Positions 19,486 to 28,616 of a stretch of DNA of 64,000 nt are shown here, in pieces; the stretch's first letter is position 1; every line of letters starts with the position of its first letter. The DNA comes from an uncultured Bacteroidales bacterium (GTDB taxonomy: Bacteria; Bacteroidota; Bacteroidia; Bacteroidales; Paludibacteraceae), in the NCBI GenBank assembly GCA_902766045.1, contig CACXCA010000015.1, forward strand, positions 1-64,000, given 5' to 3'. Under the pieces are notes generated by a model. That model was not told where the DNA came from, ran no database searches, and saw nothing but the letters and a program-made list of their open reading frames with translations. The position numbers were made by a program, and so were the translations under genes.

Positions 19486-20937
19486 TTAATGTAACACCTC
19501 TTTCACCACCTCATGGTCGTCGAAATGATGTTTCACTCCCTTTATCTCCTGATAATCTTCATGACCCTTACCTGCCACAAGTATCACATCTGAAGGCTGA
19601 GCCAATAGAGAGGCTGTTTTTATGGCCTGATAACGATCTGGTATGGTTATCACCTTCGTCATCTCGCCTGCCTTAACACCCTCCAACATATCTTGGATGA
19701 TTTCTTGAGGATCCTCATTACGTGGATTATCTGATGTGATTATCACTTGGTCACTTCCAATCACAGCTTCATGTGCCATGATAGGACGTTTACCTTTATC
19801 ACGGTTACCGCCACAACCGACAACCGTAATCAATCTTCCCACGCCACAACGCACATCATTAATTGTATCGATCACATTCTTCAGCGCATCTGGTGTATGT
19901 GCATAATCCACAATCACCTTATATCCCGATGGTGCATATATAGGTTCGAATCGTCCTGATACCGGATGCAATGCACTCAACTGAACCAAAACATCCTGTT
20001 CCGAGAAACCTAATGAGACAGCAGCGCCAAACACAGCCGTCAGATTAGAGGCATTGAAGCGACCAATAAACGGAACGAACACCTCTTTTTTATTCATCAA
20101 CAACTTCATGCCTTCGAAACTGTTTTCAAGAACCGATGTCTTGAAATCTGTCAGCGTCTGCAAGGAGTAACCGAGCTTCTTCGCTTTCGTATTTTGTAGC
20201 ATCACCTCTCCATTCTTGTCGTCCAGATTTGTCAAAGCAAAAGCTTCCTCCGACAAAGAATCGAAAAATTGTTTTTTTGCTTTTAGATAATTGGCAAATG
20301 TCTTATGATAATCCAAATGGTCGCGAGTCAGGTTGGTGAAGATACCCCCCTCGAAAACCAGTCCTTCGATACGATGTTGATCAACAGCATGAGAGCTCAC
20401 CTCCATAAAGGCAAATGAGCAGCCAGCCTCCACCATCTTTGCCAACAACCGATTGATTGTCAAGGCATCTTCTGTAGTATGAGCTGTTGGGATAGCCTCA
20501 TCTATCACATAATTACAAACCGTTGAAAGCAACCCGCACTTATATCCTAAGCGAGTAAACAACTGATAAAGAAGAGTAGCAATTGTTGTCTTTCCATTCG
20601 TACCGGTCACACCAACCAGACGAAGTGATGAAGAGGGTGTATCGTACCATGCTGAAGCCAACTGACCCAGTGCGATACTTGAATCCTTGACTTTTACGAA
20701 AGTAACCCCTGCAGGTCTCTCCGTTGGTAACACCTCACACACAATGGCAGAGGCCCCTTTTTCAATTGCAGATGAAATGAACGTATGTCCGTCAACAACC
20801 GTTCCACGTGTTGCGACGAAAAGAGAACCCGTAGTTACCTTTCTGGAATCAAACTGAATATCGGTCAACTCCAAATCGGCCTCTCCGATAAGTTCTTCTA
20901 CTTTAATACCTGTTAATATATCACTTAGTCTCTTCAT
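19486..20937 (-). CDS. murE: MurE ligase, meso-diaminopimelate type
   Basis: MurE adds the third residue of the stem peptide. The 483-residue protein has the ATP-binding TGTNGKTT at 111-118, [12 protein letters not shown] with the metal and lysine-proximal residues, DYAHTPDAL, and DNPRNEDP near residue 403. The DNPR tetrapeptide is the established marker of enzymes using meso-diaminopimelate instead of lysine. It lies four bp after the FtsI gene stop and 31 bp ahead of mraY. Confidence 0.97.
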   Translation of the reverse strand: MKRLSDILTGIKVEELIGEADLELTDIQFDSRKVTTGSLFVATRGTVVDGHTFISSAIEKGASAIVCEVLPTERPAGVTFVKVKDSSIALGQLASAWYDTPSSSLRLVGVTGTNGKTTIATLLYQLFTRLGYKCGLLSTVCNYVIDEAIPTAHTTEDALTINRLLAKMVEAGCSFAFMEVSSHAVDQHRIEGLVFEGGIFTNLTRDHLDYHKTFANYLKAKKQFFDSLSEEAFALTNLDDKNGEVMLQNTKAKKLGYSLQTLTDFKTSVLENSFEGMKLLMNKKEVFVPFIGRFNASNLTAVFGAAVSLGFSEQDVLVQLSALHPVSGRFEPIYAPSGYKVIVDYAHTPDALKNVIDTINDVRCGVGRLITVVGCGGNRDKGKRPIMAHEAVIGSDQVIITSDNPRNEDPQEIIQDMLEGVKAGEMTKVITIPDRYQAIKTASLLAQPSDVILVAGKGHEDYQEIKGVKHHFDDHEVVKEVLH

Positions 20938-20941
20938 CTTA

Positions 20942-23050
20942 TTATTTTAAATTTAATTCAACCAATTGTCCTTTTATAGCTGCACCTCCAGGTGGGATAG
21001 ATTGTTCGACCACGGTACCTACTCCATTCAGTTTCACCTTGAGTCCTCTGTTTTCCATTAAGAAGACAGCATCTTTCGCACCCATACCCGTTACATTTGG
21101 TACAAAATGGTCATATACATTCTGATTTGTAATCTTTATTCCTTTCTTCGATGAATAAGATCGACACCATTGAGAGGTGATCTTACCTTCCGAACGATAT
21201 TTCACTCCTAACTTATCCAACGAACGAGTCAAATCACCGTAGTTTCCATCCTTACTAGCAGGGAAAAACACTTTCGATGTATCCACTGGTACATCAGAGA
21301 TATACGTGCGGGTAAGTTCGCTTTGCGCATATACTCGTTCTGCAATGTTTTTAAACACCTCACCTGAAATTCCGCCTGCGCTAGGATAAACGGGAGCCAT
21401 CGGATACCAGACCACAACAATGGCAGAATACTTAGGATCATCAGCAGGGAAATAACCGCAGAAAGTCAACTGATGCCTTCTCGTCCCATCATATTTCTGA
21501 ACCGCTGTTCCTGTCTTTCCTGCAATCTTAAAATAGTCTGAATGAACATTCTTCGCTGTTCCCTTCTCAACCACATCAATCATCATCTGTCGAACCTTAT
21601 CCAAGGTCTGCTGACTCGCCAGCTTATCATTAATCACTACCACATGCTCCTTGTCTTCAATCTTCTTTCCATTATAATAGATTCCTTTAACCAAAGAAGG
21701 TTGAATCATCTTACCGTTATTGGCCAATCCGTTGTAGAAGGTCAACAAGTTGATCGGAGGCATTTTCAACTCATACCCATGAGAGATCCAAGGTAATGAA
21801 AGTTTTGACCAATCCTTTGAATTTGGATCATGGATATCCGGCTTAGCGATACCATTCAATTCCAGATTAAGCGGGGTGTTCAATCCCATCTTATACAAAG
21901 CCTGTATATACTTCATAGGTTCTTTGCCGAACTTCTCCTCGATAATCTTAGCAATCACAATATTGGACGAAACCTGGATACCTCTATTCAACGAAATCTT
22001 TCCAAAGCCACCTTTATTAGCATTCCAATCTTTCATCTTATGACCATAATACTCCCATACACCATTGCCTGTATCCACGATTCTAGAAGTATCGATTCCA
22101 TTTTCCAATGCAACAATTGCAGAAGCAATTTTAAATGTAGAGCCGGGTTCTGTCTGAGATGCCACAGCATAATTTTCTCCTTCCACATAACTACCGTCCG
22201 CAGTCCGCTTCAGATTACACATAGCTTTGATCTGTCCCGTCTTCACCTCCATCACCACAGCACATCCTTTCACAGCTTGAACACGTTCCAATGTATGTCG
22301 CAAAGCATCATCCGCAACATCCATAATATTCACATCGAATGTGGTCATCACATCTTTTCCCTCTATAGGGTTTTCAATGATCAGCGGACGTCTTTTACTG
22401 CCGACATAGACCTCTTGAGCCGTACCAGGAACGCCTTTCAACAAAGAGTCGTAATAGTGTTCCAATCCGCTCTTACCACCCTTATCCTTCTCAGCATACA
22501 GACCACCGATTGTACGAGCGCACATGGAAGTAGAGCCAAAAGGGAACTTTCGTCCCACCTGTTCATGAGCGACCAATCCACCCACATTCTTACCCATATT
22601 AAAGAGAGGAAAGTTCTTCACTCTTTTATAATCCACATAAGAAGCTTTCTTAGGGTTCAACAAATAATAACGAGAGCCCGAACGGTATCCTTTCCTCAGA
22701 TGAGCCTTCATCTCCGAAGCAGGCACACCATAAAAATCTGCCAGAGAGTCAGCCAACATCGGCAAACATGAATCAAACAAAGCAGGGGTCAGACCCGCTG
22801 CTTTAAAATCCATGTGTAGGACATACGATGGGATACTAGTAGCCAACAATTTACCGTCACATGCCAGGATGTTGCCTCGATGAGGATCCACCTGTTTAAT
22901 GTCACTTTGGCTAGCACCCAAACGTCTCCATTGGTCGCCCTCCACCACCATGGTATAATAAATCTTCATCACAACAGGGATGAGCAGTAATACCATGATA
23001 ACATAGACGATGGAAAACCGTTTTAATATGTCCGTTTTAACACTCCCCAC
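20942..23050 (-). CDS. ftsI: Septal class B penicillin-binding protein FtsI (PBP3-like) with PASTA domain
   Basis: This 702-residue protein is the septal transpeptidase that cross-links new peptidoglycan. It has one N-terminal membrane anchor (about 15-32), a dimerisation/pedestal domain, and a transpeptidase domain with the catalytic STFK near residue 304, SSN (in [13 protein letters not shown]) and KTGT (in [11 protein letters not shown]). A single PASTA-like domain ends the protein ([18 protein letters not shown] ... [19 protein letters not shown]). C-terminal PASTA repeats are more familiar from Gram-positive PBPs but occur in Bacteroidota FtsI. Position between ftsL and murE fits. Confidence 0.96.
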   Translation of the reverse strand: MGSVKTDILKRFSIVYVIMVLLLIPVVMKIYYTMVVEGDQWRRLGASQSDIKQVDPHRGNILACDGKLLATSIPSYVLHMDFKAAGLTPALFDSCLPMLADSLADFYGVPASEMKAHLRKGYRSGSRYYLLNPKKASYVDYKRVKNFPLFNMGKNVGGLVAHEQVGRKFPFGSTSMCARTIGGLYAEKDKGGKSGLEHYYDSLLKGVPGTAQEVYVGSKRRPLIIENPIEGKDVMTTFDVNIMDVADDALRHTLERVQAVKGCAVVMEVKTGQIKAMCNLKRTADGSYVEGENYAVASQTEPGSTFKIASAIVALENGIDTSRIVDTGNGVWEYYGHKMKDWNANKGGFGKISLNRGIQVSSNIVIAKIIEEKFGKEPMKYIQALYKMGLNTPLNLELNGIAKPDIHDPNSKDWSKLSLPWISHGYELKMPPINLLTFYNGLANNGKMIQPSLVKGIYYNGKKIEDKEHVVVINDKLASQQTLDKVRQMMIDVVEKGTAKNVHSDYFKIAGKTGTAVQKYDGTRRHQLTFCGYFPADDPKYSAIVVVWYPMAPVYPSAGGISGEVFKNIAERVYAQSELTRTYISDVPVDTSKVFFPASKDGNYGDLTRSLDKLGVKYRSEGKITSQWCRSYSSKKGIKITNQNVYDHFVPNVTGMGAKDAVFLMENRGLKVKLNGVGTVVEQSIPPGGAAIKGQLVELNLK

Positions 23051-23073
23051 TATTATAATTTTTAAATTGTTGT

Positions 23074-23436
23074 TTACTTTTTAATCACGATCGGAGGAGT
23101 TTGCGATGGACGAAGATTATCATCTTTCTTCTGTACCATCTGTTGCACTCTCGACTGCTTGCTCATGCCCAACAACTCTGATGATTCTGTATTCGCCTCA
23201 TGTTTCACATCCTCCAGCACCTTGTTAAGCTTAGCAATCTCTAAAATTTTCCCTTCGCAACTATATCGTAATCCAATATGACAAAAGACAAAAAAGACAA
23301 TCAACAAACATAGAGGGACCTGTTTCTTCAGAATGCCCTTCCGGAAAATGTTACCCGTAAATAGATCACGGATGGAGACTGTAGTAAAATCAGTAAACTC
23401 CTTTACATTTTGAAACTGTTTGTTAAAAAAATTCAT
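23074..23436 (-). CDS. ftsL: FtsL-like small division protein
   Basis: A 120-residue bitopic protein with a basic cytoplasmic start, a membrane segment at about residues 38-56 (VPLCLLIVFFVFCHIGL) and a short coiled-coil-like stretch (EGKILEIAKLNKVLEDVKHEA). Sequence similarity to classical FtsL is low; the identification rests on topology and on the location between rsmH and ftsI, where FtsL is always found. It would bring FtsQ and FtsI/FtsW together at the septum. Confidence 0.85.
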   Translation of the reverse strand: MNFFNKQFQNVKEFTDFTTVSIRDLFTGNIFRKGILKKQVPLCLLIVFFVFCHIGLRYSCEGKILEIAKLNKVLEDVKHEANTESSELLGMSKQSRVQQMVQKKDDNLRPSQTPPIVIKK

Positions 23437-23460
23437 TTAATCTCTATATTATATTGAATA

Positions 23461-24366
23461 TTAAATCTTCTCTGCAATACGAAGTTTCGCACTACGCGAA
23501 CGAGGATTCGCTTCTATCTCCTCATCATTCGGCACTATCACTTTATTATTCACCAACTTGAAAGGAGATTTTCTGTTGCCGAAGAAGTCCTGCTCCACCT
23601 TCCCGTCAAAGTTTCCCGCCTTCATGAAATTCTTCACAATACGATCCTCCAACGAATGGTAGGTCAACACCACCAATCTACCTCCCGGCTTCAACACCTC
23701 TAATGATTGCGTCAACATGGATTTCAACGCATCCATTTCATGGTTCACCTCAATACGAATAGCTTGAAAAAGACGAGCCATATCCTTTTTCTGTTTATCT
23801 TTACCCAAATAAGGCTCCACAACAGCTACCAAATCTGCTATTTGAGAAAAGGGCTTAGTCGCTCTCGACCGTACAATGACAGATGCTATCTTTTTCGCAT
23901 TATTCAATTCTCCATAATAATAAAACACATCAGACAACTGTTCTTCGGAATACTCATTCAACACATCCGCCGCCGTCAGATCAGCCCGCTGATTCATTCG
24001 CATATCCAAAGCGCCATCAAAACGGAAAGAGAATCCTCTATCAACCTCATCAAAATGGTGAAAGGAAACGCCCAGATCAGCCAAGATCCCATCCACACTT
24101 TCCGCCTCATGATACTTTAAGAAATTACGCAGGAATCTGAAATTGCTTCTGACGAAGGTAAAACGCTTGTCAGGAATACAATTCCGCATCGCATCCAGAT
24201 CCTGATCAAATGCTATCAGTCGTCCCGTTTCGTCCAGTCTGCTCAGTATCTCCCTCGAATGTCCACCACCTCCGAAAGTCACATCAACATAGATGCCTCC
24301 TTTCTTAATCTGCAATCCCTCCATACAAGGAATCAACAAAGCTGGAATATGATATACATTCGACAT
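23461..24366 (-). CDS. rsmH: 16S rRNA (cytosine1402-N4)-methyltransferase RsmH
   Basis: RsmH methylates C1402 of 16S rRNA. The 301-residue protein begins with HIPALLIPCMEGL and shows the SAM-binding DVTFGGGGHSREIL, ADLGVSFHHFD, DMRMNQ, LARLFQAIRIEVNHE and VVLTYHSLEDRIVKNF, all diagnostic of the family (formerly MraW). It lies between mraZ and ftsL with short gaps. Confidence 0.97.
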   Translation of the reverse strand: MSNVYHIPALLIPCMEGLQIKKGGIYVDVTFGGGGHSREILSRLDETGRLIAFDQDLDAMRNCIPDKRFTFVRSNFRFLRNFLKYHEAESVDGILADLGVSFHHFDEVDRGFSFRFDGALDMRMNQRADLTAADVLNEYSEEQLSDVFYYYGELNNAKKIASVIVRSRATKPFSQIADLVAVVEPYLGKDKQKKDMARLFQAIRIEVNHEMDALKSMLTQSLEVLKPGGRLVVLTYHSLEDRIVKNFMKAGNFDGKVEQDFFGNRKSPFKLVNNKVIVPNDEEIEANPRSRSAKLRIAEKI

Positions 24367-24376
24367 ATAATTATTA

Positions 24377-24832
24377 TTAGAAATTCAAACTACCCATTTT
24401 TTCTTGCAAAGCCTTTTCGAAATCCTCATCACTCATCAACATCTCCTCCAACGATTCATTTCTCCATATCTCAAAATAACTGCCCATTCCTACAAACAAC
24501 GCTTCACTCTCCACCTCGATAGCATCCAAATGCTTCTTTTGTATCAGCACACGACCGCTTGAATCTATCTCCACCTGTTCAACACTCGAAGCAAACTGAC
24601 GGTACAACCGTTGATCATCCTTGTTCCACATATTTAATTGAGACTGAAATTGTGCATCTATCTTCTCCCACTCGGATGCAGGATACAGCTTCGCACATTT
24701 CGTCACCCTATCCACCCTCAAGCAAAGAGAAGTCTCGCCTGCTGCCTCCAGCATACGACGGTAAACCGCAGGAACGAAGATTCGTCCCTTATTGTCCACC
24801 TTAGCTTCTATTTTGCTCAAAAATTTATACAT
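24377..24832 (-). CDS. mraZ: Transcriptional regulator MraZ
   Basis: MraZ is the DNA-binding regulator that opens the dcw cluster and, in studied bacteria, represses its own promoter. The 151-residue protein has two SpoVT-AbrB-like half-domains, visible as VDNKGRIFVPAVYRRML near residue 12 and IDSSGRVLIQKKHLDAI near 90. Repeats resembling its binding boxes lie in the promoter just upstream (24894-24912). rsmH follows after 10 bp. Confidence 0.96.
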   Translation of the reverse strand: MYKFLSKIEAKVDNKGRIFVPAVYRRMLEAAGETSLCLRVDRVTKCAKLYPASEWEKIDAQFQSQLNMWNKDDQRLYRQFASSVEQVEIDSSGRVLIQKKHLDAIEVESEALFVGMGSYFEIWRNESLEEMLMSDEDFEKALQEKMGSLNF

Positions 24833-24871
24833 AACGAATATAAAAAGGCCAAATTATATTTTTAACATTGG

Positions 24872-24912
24872 CAAAGATATGAATAATTTCTTTTCCCCCA
24901 CTATCCCCCACT
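24872..24912 (-). promoter_or_regulatory. mraZ/dcw promoter with two MraZ-like boxes
   Basis: On the minus strand a TATCTTTG -7 box (24872-24879) lies about 40 bp before the mraZ start. Upstream, AGTGGGGGA occurs twice in direct orientation (24904-24912 and 24894-24902) with a 10-bp period, covering the place where the -33 element should be. MraZ of Enterobacteria and Mycoplasma binds short direct repeats with a GTGG/TGGG core spaced by about one helical turn, so autorepression is the likely reading. Confidence 0.7.
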
Positions 24913-25136
24913 TTACTTTTTATTAACTATTTTTAAATTGTTATTAACCACCACGTAAAAACACCGAACAAAATATTAACATCTTATTAACAAAACACTT
25001 GCGTTCATAAGGGAAACAGAAGGCAACCACGTCACCTCACGTTCCGTTTTATCAATTATGGATGTTGAAAGAGAAAAAACCAAGGGAAACACCTATATTA
25101 TTATTGCTCAAATTCTAATTTAATTATATTTTAATT

Positions 25137-25144
25137 TATTTTTG
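25137..25144 (+). promoter_or_regulatory. -7 box for glsA
   Basis: TATTTTTG matches TAnnTTTG exactly. It overlaps a TTG at 25142 that would otherwise extend the glsA frame, and so supports the ATG at 25160 as start. No -33 element at standard spacing was seen. Confidence 0.45.
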
Positions 25145-25159
25145 CATAAAATAAGAAGA

Positions 25160-26017
25160 ATGGAGACCTCAAATCCAAATACCCAGAATGAACGCGTTCA
25201 CATAGATGTCGAAAGCGTTTTGGAAAGCAAATTACCTTCACTCAAAGGGAAATTGCCAAAATTTCTTATTTCATACTTAAAAAAAATCATACACGAAGAT
25301 GAGATAAACTACATATTCAACACGTATGGTCATCTTTACGGGGTAGAATTTGCTGATACGGTGATGAACGATCACTTTCACATAAACATTCAAACGACAG
25401 GTGAAGAAAACCTACCCGACCACAGCAACATCATCTTTGCATGCAATCACCCGCTAGGTGGATTTGACGGAATAGCGCTCATCAGTCTTCTTGGCAAACG
25501 CTACAACTCCATCAAAATACCTGTCAACGACATTCTGATGTACGTAAAGAACCTACAAGAGCATTTCATCCCCGTCAACAAAATACAAGGGAAAGGGCAA
25601 AGCAGAAACACCGCAAATCTTATTGACAGTGTCTGTGCTTCCGACGCGCCAATTCTTTTCTTCCCTGCTGGTCAATGTTCCAGGAGACAACCCAATGGAG
25701 CTATCCAAGACAACGAATGGAAGAAGACATTCATATCAAAAGCCAAAGAATATAAACGAGATATCGTTCCCATTCATTTCATAGGTGAAAACTCAAAATT
25801 CTTTTATAACCTATCCTACTATAGAATGAAATTGGGCATAAAAGCAAACATAGAAATGCTATTCTTGTCTGATGAACTATTCAAACAGAAAAACAAATCG
25901 TTCTCTGTCATCATCGGCAAACCCATATCATATCAATCGCTGACAAACGAAAAGAGCGATCGTGAATGGGCCGAAGAAATCAAAAAAATCTCTTATCGTT
26001 TAACCTCAAACACTTAA
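25160..26017 (+). CDS. glsA: PlsC-like acyltransferase, probable GlsA (glycine lipid O-acyltransferase)
   Basis: The 285-residue protein belongs to the lysophosphatidic-acid acyltransferase-like superfamily: ACNHPLGGFDG carries the catalytic His and Asp (as H-x5-D, one longer than the common H-x4-D), and FFPAGQCSRRQ is the substrate-binding block. Immediately downstream lies a GNAT-type acyltransferase gene. This two-gene arrangement is that of Bacteroides glsA-glsB, where GlsB N-acylates glycine with a 3-hydroxy fatty acid (commendamide) and GlsA adds the second, ester-linked chain. Assignment is by family plus gene order. A TTG start 18 bp upstream is rejected because it lies in the promoter box. 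Confidence 0.8.
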   Translation: METSNPNTQNERVHIDVESVLESKLPSLKGKLPKFLISYLKKIIHEDEINYIFNTYGHLYGVEFADTVMNDHFHINIQTTGEENLPDHSNIIFACNHPLGGFDGIALISLLGKRYNSIKIPVNDILMYVKNLQEHFIPVNKIQGKGQSRNTANLIDSVCASDAPILFFPAGQCSRRQPNGAIQDNEWKKTFISKAKEYKRDIVPIHFIGENSKFFYNLSYYRMKLGIKANIEMLFLSDELFKQKNKSFSVIIGKPISYQSLTNEKSDREWAEEIKKISYRLTSNT

Positions 26018-26022
26018 ATCAC

Positions 26023-26973
26023 ATGGAAGACATAATCGCCCCAGTACCAACCAAACTAATCGAAGAAGAGCTCTCCAAGGATGTCTTTCTGAGAACTACC
26101 AACAAAGGAGGAAATGAAATATACATTGTCTCCGCCAAAAATGCACCCAACACATTAAGAGAAATCGGACGCTTACGTGAAGTCTCTTTTCGTGCCGCCG
26201 GGGGTGGCGCCGGTGTCAGCTGTGATATTGACAAATACGATACAATGGAGCGTCCCTACCATCAACTGATTGTATGGAACCCAGAAGAAAAAGAGATCAT
26301 TGGAGGGTACAGATATCTTCACGGATGTGAAGCCACCTTTCAACCTAACGGACAGCCCAACCTGACCTCTTCTCACCTATTTATATATTCCGACAAGTTC
26401 ATTAAAGATTATCTTCCCTATACGATAGAGTTGGGGCGTTCATTTGTCCGTCCCGAATATCAATCCTCCAAAAAGGGTGCAAAGAGCTTATATGCGTTAG
26501 ATAATCTTTGGGATGGCCTTGGTGCTTTAACGCTCACCATACCGAACACAAAATACTTTTTCGGGAAAGCTACGATCTATCCTTCTTTTAATGAAGAATC
26601 AAGGAACTGTATCTTTGCTTTTCTTAAGAAATATTTTGCCGACAAAGAGAACCTTGTGTATCCTCGTCACCCCTTCGACATCGACAAGGCATGCAACGAG
26701 TTTGAGAAGATCTTAACGGGTGATTCTTTCAAAGAAGATTACACTATCCTCAAGAGTTATGTAAAAAAGACGGGACACAATATTCCTCCGCTCATCAACG
26801 CCTACATGTCTCTTTCTCCAACCATGAAGACATTTGGTTCATGTATCAACGATGAATTTGGGGAAGTCATCGAAACCGGACTGATGATTACTATCGAAGA
26901 GATCTTCGAACAAAAAAGAGTGCGTCATGTTGATACTTTTCTAGCAGCTCAACGCGAAGCTAAGACAATCTAA
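26023..26973 (+). CDS. glsB: GNAT-fold N-acyltransferase, probable GlsB (glycine N-acyltransferase)
   Basis: From the ATG at 26023 the protein is 316 residues. It has the OlsB/hemolysin-like acyltransferase layout: an N-terminal region with REIGRLREVSFRAAGGG, a central YRYLHGCEA strand, and IELGRSFVRPEYQSSK, the core acyl-carrier-protein-using GNAT signature. Bacteroides GlsB of this type makes N-acylated glycine lipids. The start is five bp after the glsA stop, so the pair is co-transcribed. The open frame begins 57 bp earlier inside glsA, but the inner ATG begins the recognisable sequence. Confidence 0.82.
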   Translation: MEDIIAPVPTKLIEEELSKDVFLRTTNKGGNEIYIVSAKNAPNTLREIGRLREVSFRAAGGGAGVSCDIDKYDTMERPYHQLIVWNPEEKEIIGGYRYLHGCEATFQPNGQPNLTSSHLFIYSDKFIKDYLPYTIELGRSFVRPEYQSSKKGAKSLYALDNLWDGLGALTLTIPNTKYFFGKATIYPSFNEESRNCIFAFLKKYFADKENLVYPRHPFDIDKACNEFEKILTGDSFKEDYTILKSYVKKTGHNIPPLINAYMSLSPTMKTFGSCINDEFGEVIETGLMITIEEIFEQKRVRHVDTFLAAQREAKTI

Positions 26974-27007
26974 CAGATTGCTTTTCGCCACAGAATCTTA
27001 CCCAAAA

Positions 27008-27490
27008 TCACAGAATCAGATCTGCGACCGAGATGGCACAGAAATCAACCAACTGCTGCGGATTGATCTTCAGTTGCAATCCTCTTTGTCCCGCACTGAT
27101 ATAAATAAAATCAAACGTAGGAGCCGTACTATGAATGTAGGTCGGATAGTTCTTTTTCATACCCAACGGGGAACAGCCACCTCGTATATAACCTGTCAGG
27201 CCCAATAGCTCTTTCATAGCAATCAAAGCACAATTTTTATTTCCTGAAACTTTAGCTGCTTTTTTCAAATCCACCTCCTCTGCTCCAGGGATAACACAAA
27301 CAAACACCCCTGTTTTATCTCCACGAAGTACTAAGGTTTTAAAAACAAGCTCCAACGGTTCATTCAACTGAGCTGCCACATGAATGGCACTCAAATCATT
27401 CTCATCCACCTCATAAGGAACTAACTCATAAGGTATTTTTTTACTGTCCAACAAACGAGCAGCGTTTGTCTTTTGTATCTTCTGTCCCAT
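27008..27490 (-). CDS. ybaK: Cys-tRNA(Pro) deacylase YbaK/EbsC
   Basis: A 160-residue trans-editing protein that hydrolyses Cys mis-attached to tRNA-Pro. Family features: NAARLLDSKKIPYELVPYE at the start, LNEPLELVFKTLVLRGD, VCVIPGAEEVDLKKAAKVSG with the conserved Lys, and GYIRGGCSPLGMKK near the end. The frame extends 30 codons further, but a TACTTTTG promoter box (27534-27541) falls inside that extension, so translation from the ATG at 27490 is favoured. Confidence 0.92.
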   Translation of the reverse strand: MGQKIQKTNAARLLDSKKIPYELVPYEVDENDLSAIHVAAQLNEPLELVFKTLVLRGDKTGVFVCVIPGAEEVDLKKAAKVSGNKNCALIAMKELLGLTGYIRGGCSPLGMKKNYPTYIHSTAPTFDFIYISAGQRGLQLKINPQQLVDFCAISVADLIL

Positions 27491-27533
27491 ACTTTTTAGC
27501 TTACGCTTTGATTTTTTTTCACTTCCGATTATG

Positions 27534-27541
27534 CAAAAGTA
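27534..27541 (-). promoter_or_regulatory. -7 box for ybaK
   Basis: TACTTTTG on the minus strand matches TAnnTTTG, about 44 bp upstream of the chosen ybaK start. No good -33 element was seen. Confidence 0.45.
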
Positions 27542-27640
27542 CATATTTTTCGCAACATGGGTGGTTCTTATTCTTTGCAATGTTCTCTTCTATGTAGCTC
27601 TTCATCCTAACATAAAAAAGTAACAATCATTACTGTTCCC

Positions 27641-28435
27641 TTATTTTTTCATTTCCACAGGTGGAAGGGTTCTTACTATTCCATCATTACCTCTAATTTT
27701 TATATTAGAGATATATCTGCTATATCCTATACTCAATGCTTTTAATTCACTAATAAATGCTCCTGTGATTTTGTCCCCTTTTACCACCGTACTCTGGGGC
27801 ACTGCCTCATCTCCCTTAAACACAAGGGTAAGTTCCGTATGTACCAAAGGCACAAAAGTTTGCTCACCGTATTTTACAATTGTCTTCATTGGCTTTCCCC
27901 AATCTATTGGCAATTTCGAAAGATGCTCTCCTCCTTCATATTCACATTCATTCCCATTCGTGTCAACATAGACAATTCTTGGCTTAAATTCGTATATTGG
28001 TATTAAATCGTAGGTGATCTTCCCAATAAGTTGATTAGTACTATGACAGAACAAACTAACTGTAATCGTTTCCTCATTTTTATCCAAATTTTTAATAATC
28101 CAGCATTTCGTGGAAACCGGTTCATTCAGTTCTCTTTCAAGTGGGCAGAGGTATCCTTTGTCCGCAACAACTCTTATCTGTTTTTCTCTGTTCTTCAAAG
28201 GTTTCAACAAATACTCTTTTTTATTCAGTCTCTGCACGTCAGATAATCCTGTTACATATTTTTTATATTTTGGATCAATGTTTGCATTCGTTAAATTAAT
28301 AAAGACAGAACAGTCCTTGTCAATGTTCATGTAACCTCTCTTAAATTCTTCTTTAACCTGAGCTTGAGTATCATCTATTCCAATTGTAAACAGACTCGAC
28401 AGAATCAATGCAAATATGTATATTATTCTTTTCAT
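27641..28435 (-). CDS. Secreted protein with GldM/PorM C-terminal-like segment
   Basis: A 264-residue protein with a signal peptide (MKRIIYIFALILSSLFTIG...AQ). No enzyme motif is visible. The last 50 residues (VKGDKITGAFISELKAL, YISNIKIRGNDGIVRTLPPV) resemble the end of the periplasmic domain of GldM/PorM, the T9SS motor-shaft protein, where a strand-rich domain closes with G-DG-R-x-L-P. It lacks the GldM membrane helix and the rest of that protein. It stands alone here, divergent from the helicase gene. The start was placed at 28435 because the longer frame (to 28486) covers an intact promoter. Function unknown. Confidence 0.75.
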   Translation of the reverse strand: MKRIIYIFALILSSLFTIGIDDTQAQVKEEFKRGYMNIDKDCSVFINLTNANIDPKYKKYVTGLSDVQRLNKKEYLLKPLKNREKQIRVVADKGYLCPLERELNEPVSTKCWIIKNLDKNEETITVSLFCHSTNQLIGKITYDLIPIYEFKPRIVYVDTNGNECEYEGGEHLSKLPIDWGKPMKTIVKYGEQTFVPLVHTELTLVFKGDEAVPQSTVVKGDKITGAFISELKALSIGYSRYISNIKIRGNDGIVRTLPPVEMKK

Positions 28436-28473
28436 AATTTTTAACCACTTAACAGTATCGAAATAATAAAATT

Positions 28474-28504
28474 CAAAAATATTCATTTATGTGACACAAC
28501 CAAA
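28474..28504 (-). promoter_or_regulatory. Full Bacteroidota-type promoter
   Basis: On the minus strand TTTG (28501-28504), a 19-nt spacer and TATTTTTG (28474-28481) match the consensus exactly. It lies about 40 bp upstream of the start at 28435 and excludes the longer frame. Confidence 0.7.
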
Positions 28505-28569
28505 GTCTCAGTATTTTTTTCAAGAACAATTTTTGTATGCAAGACACAAAAAGATACTGACTATTTAAC

Positions 28570-28577
28570 TATCTTTG
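28570..28577 (+). promoter_or_regulatory. -7 box for the HelD-like gene
   Basis: TATCTTTG matches TAnnTTTG and covers the TTG at 28575 that would be the most upstream start, so the protein must begin downstream (GTG 28617 or ATG 28659). Confidence 0.5.
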
Positions 28578-28616
28578 CATATATTATTATTGTTTTGTCA
28601 ACTCATTCTAACTAAC

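Larger units (their letters stand above)
24833..25159. other. Divergent intergenic region between mraZ and glsA
   Basis: This 327-bp gap contains no gene. It holds the mraZ promoter with its two direct repeats on the minus strand and a TATTTTTG box (25137-25144) reading toward glsA. The middle part (about 24920-25130) is AT-rich with nothing else recognised. Confidence 0.7.

Noticed and set aside
21830-22771. A 313-codon frame opposite ftsI
   Set aside because: It is antisense to a clearly functional gene and its composition (His, Ser and Ile rich) is that of a shadow frame.
28436-28486. Longer start of the GldM-C-like gene
   Set aside because: An exact TTTG-N19-TATTTTTG promoter overlaps the extension and a signal peptide begins at 28435.
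28575-28616. TTG start for the HelD-like gene
   Set aside because: The TTG lies in the TATCTTTG -7 promoter box, so it cannot be in the transcript from that promoter.
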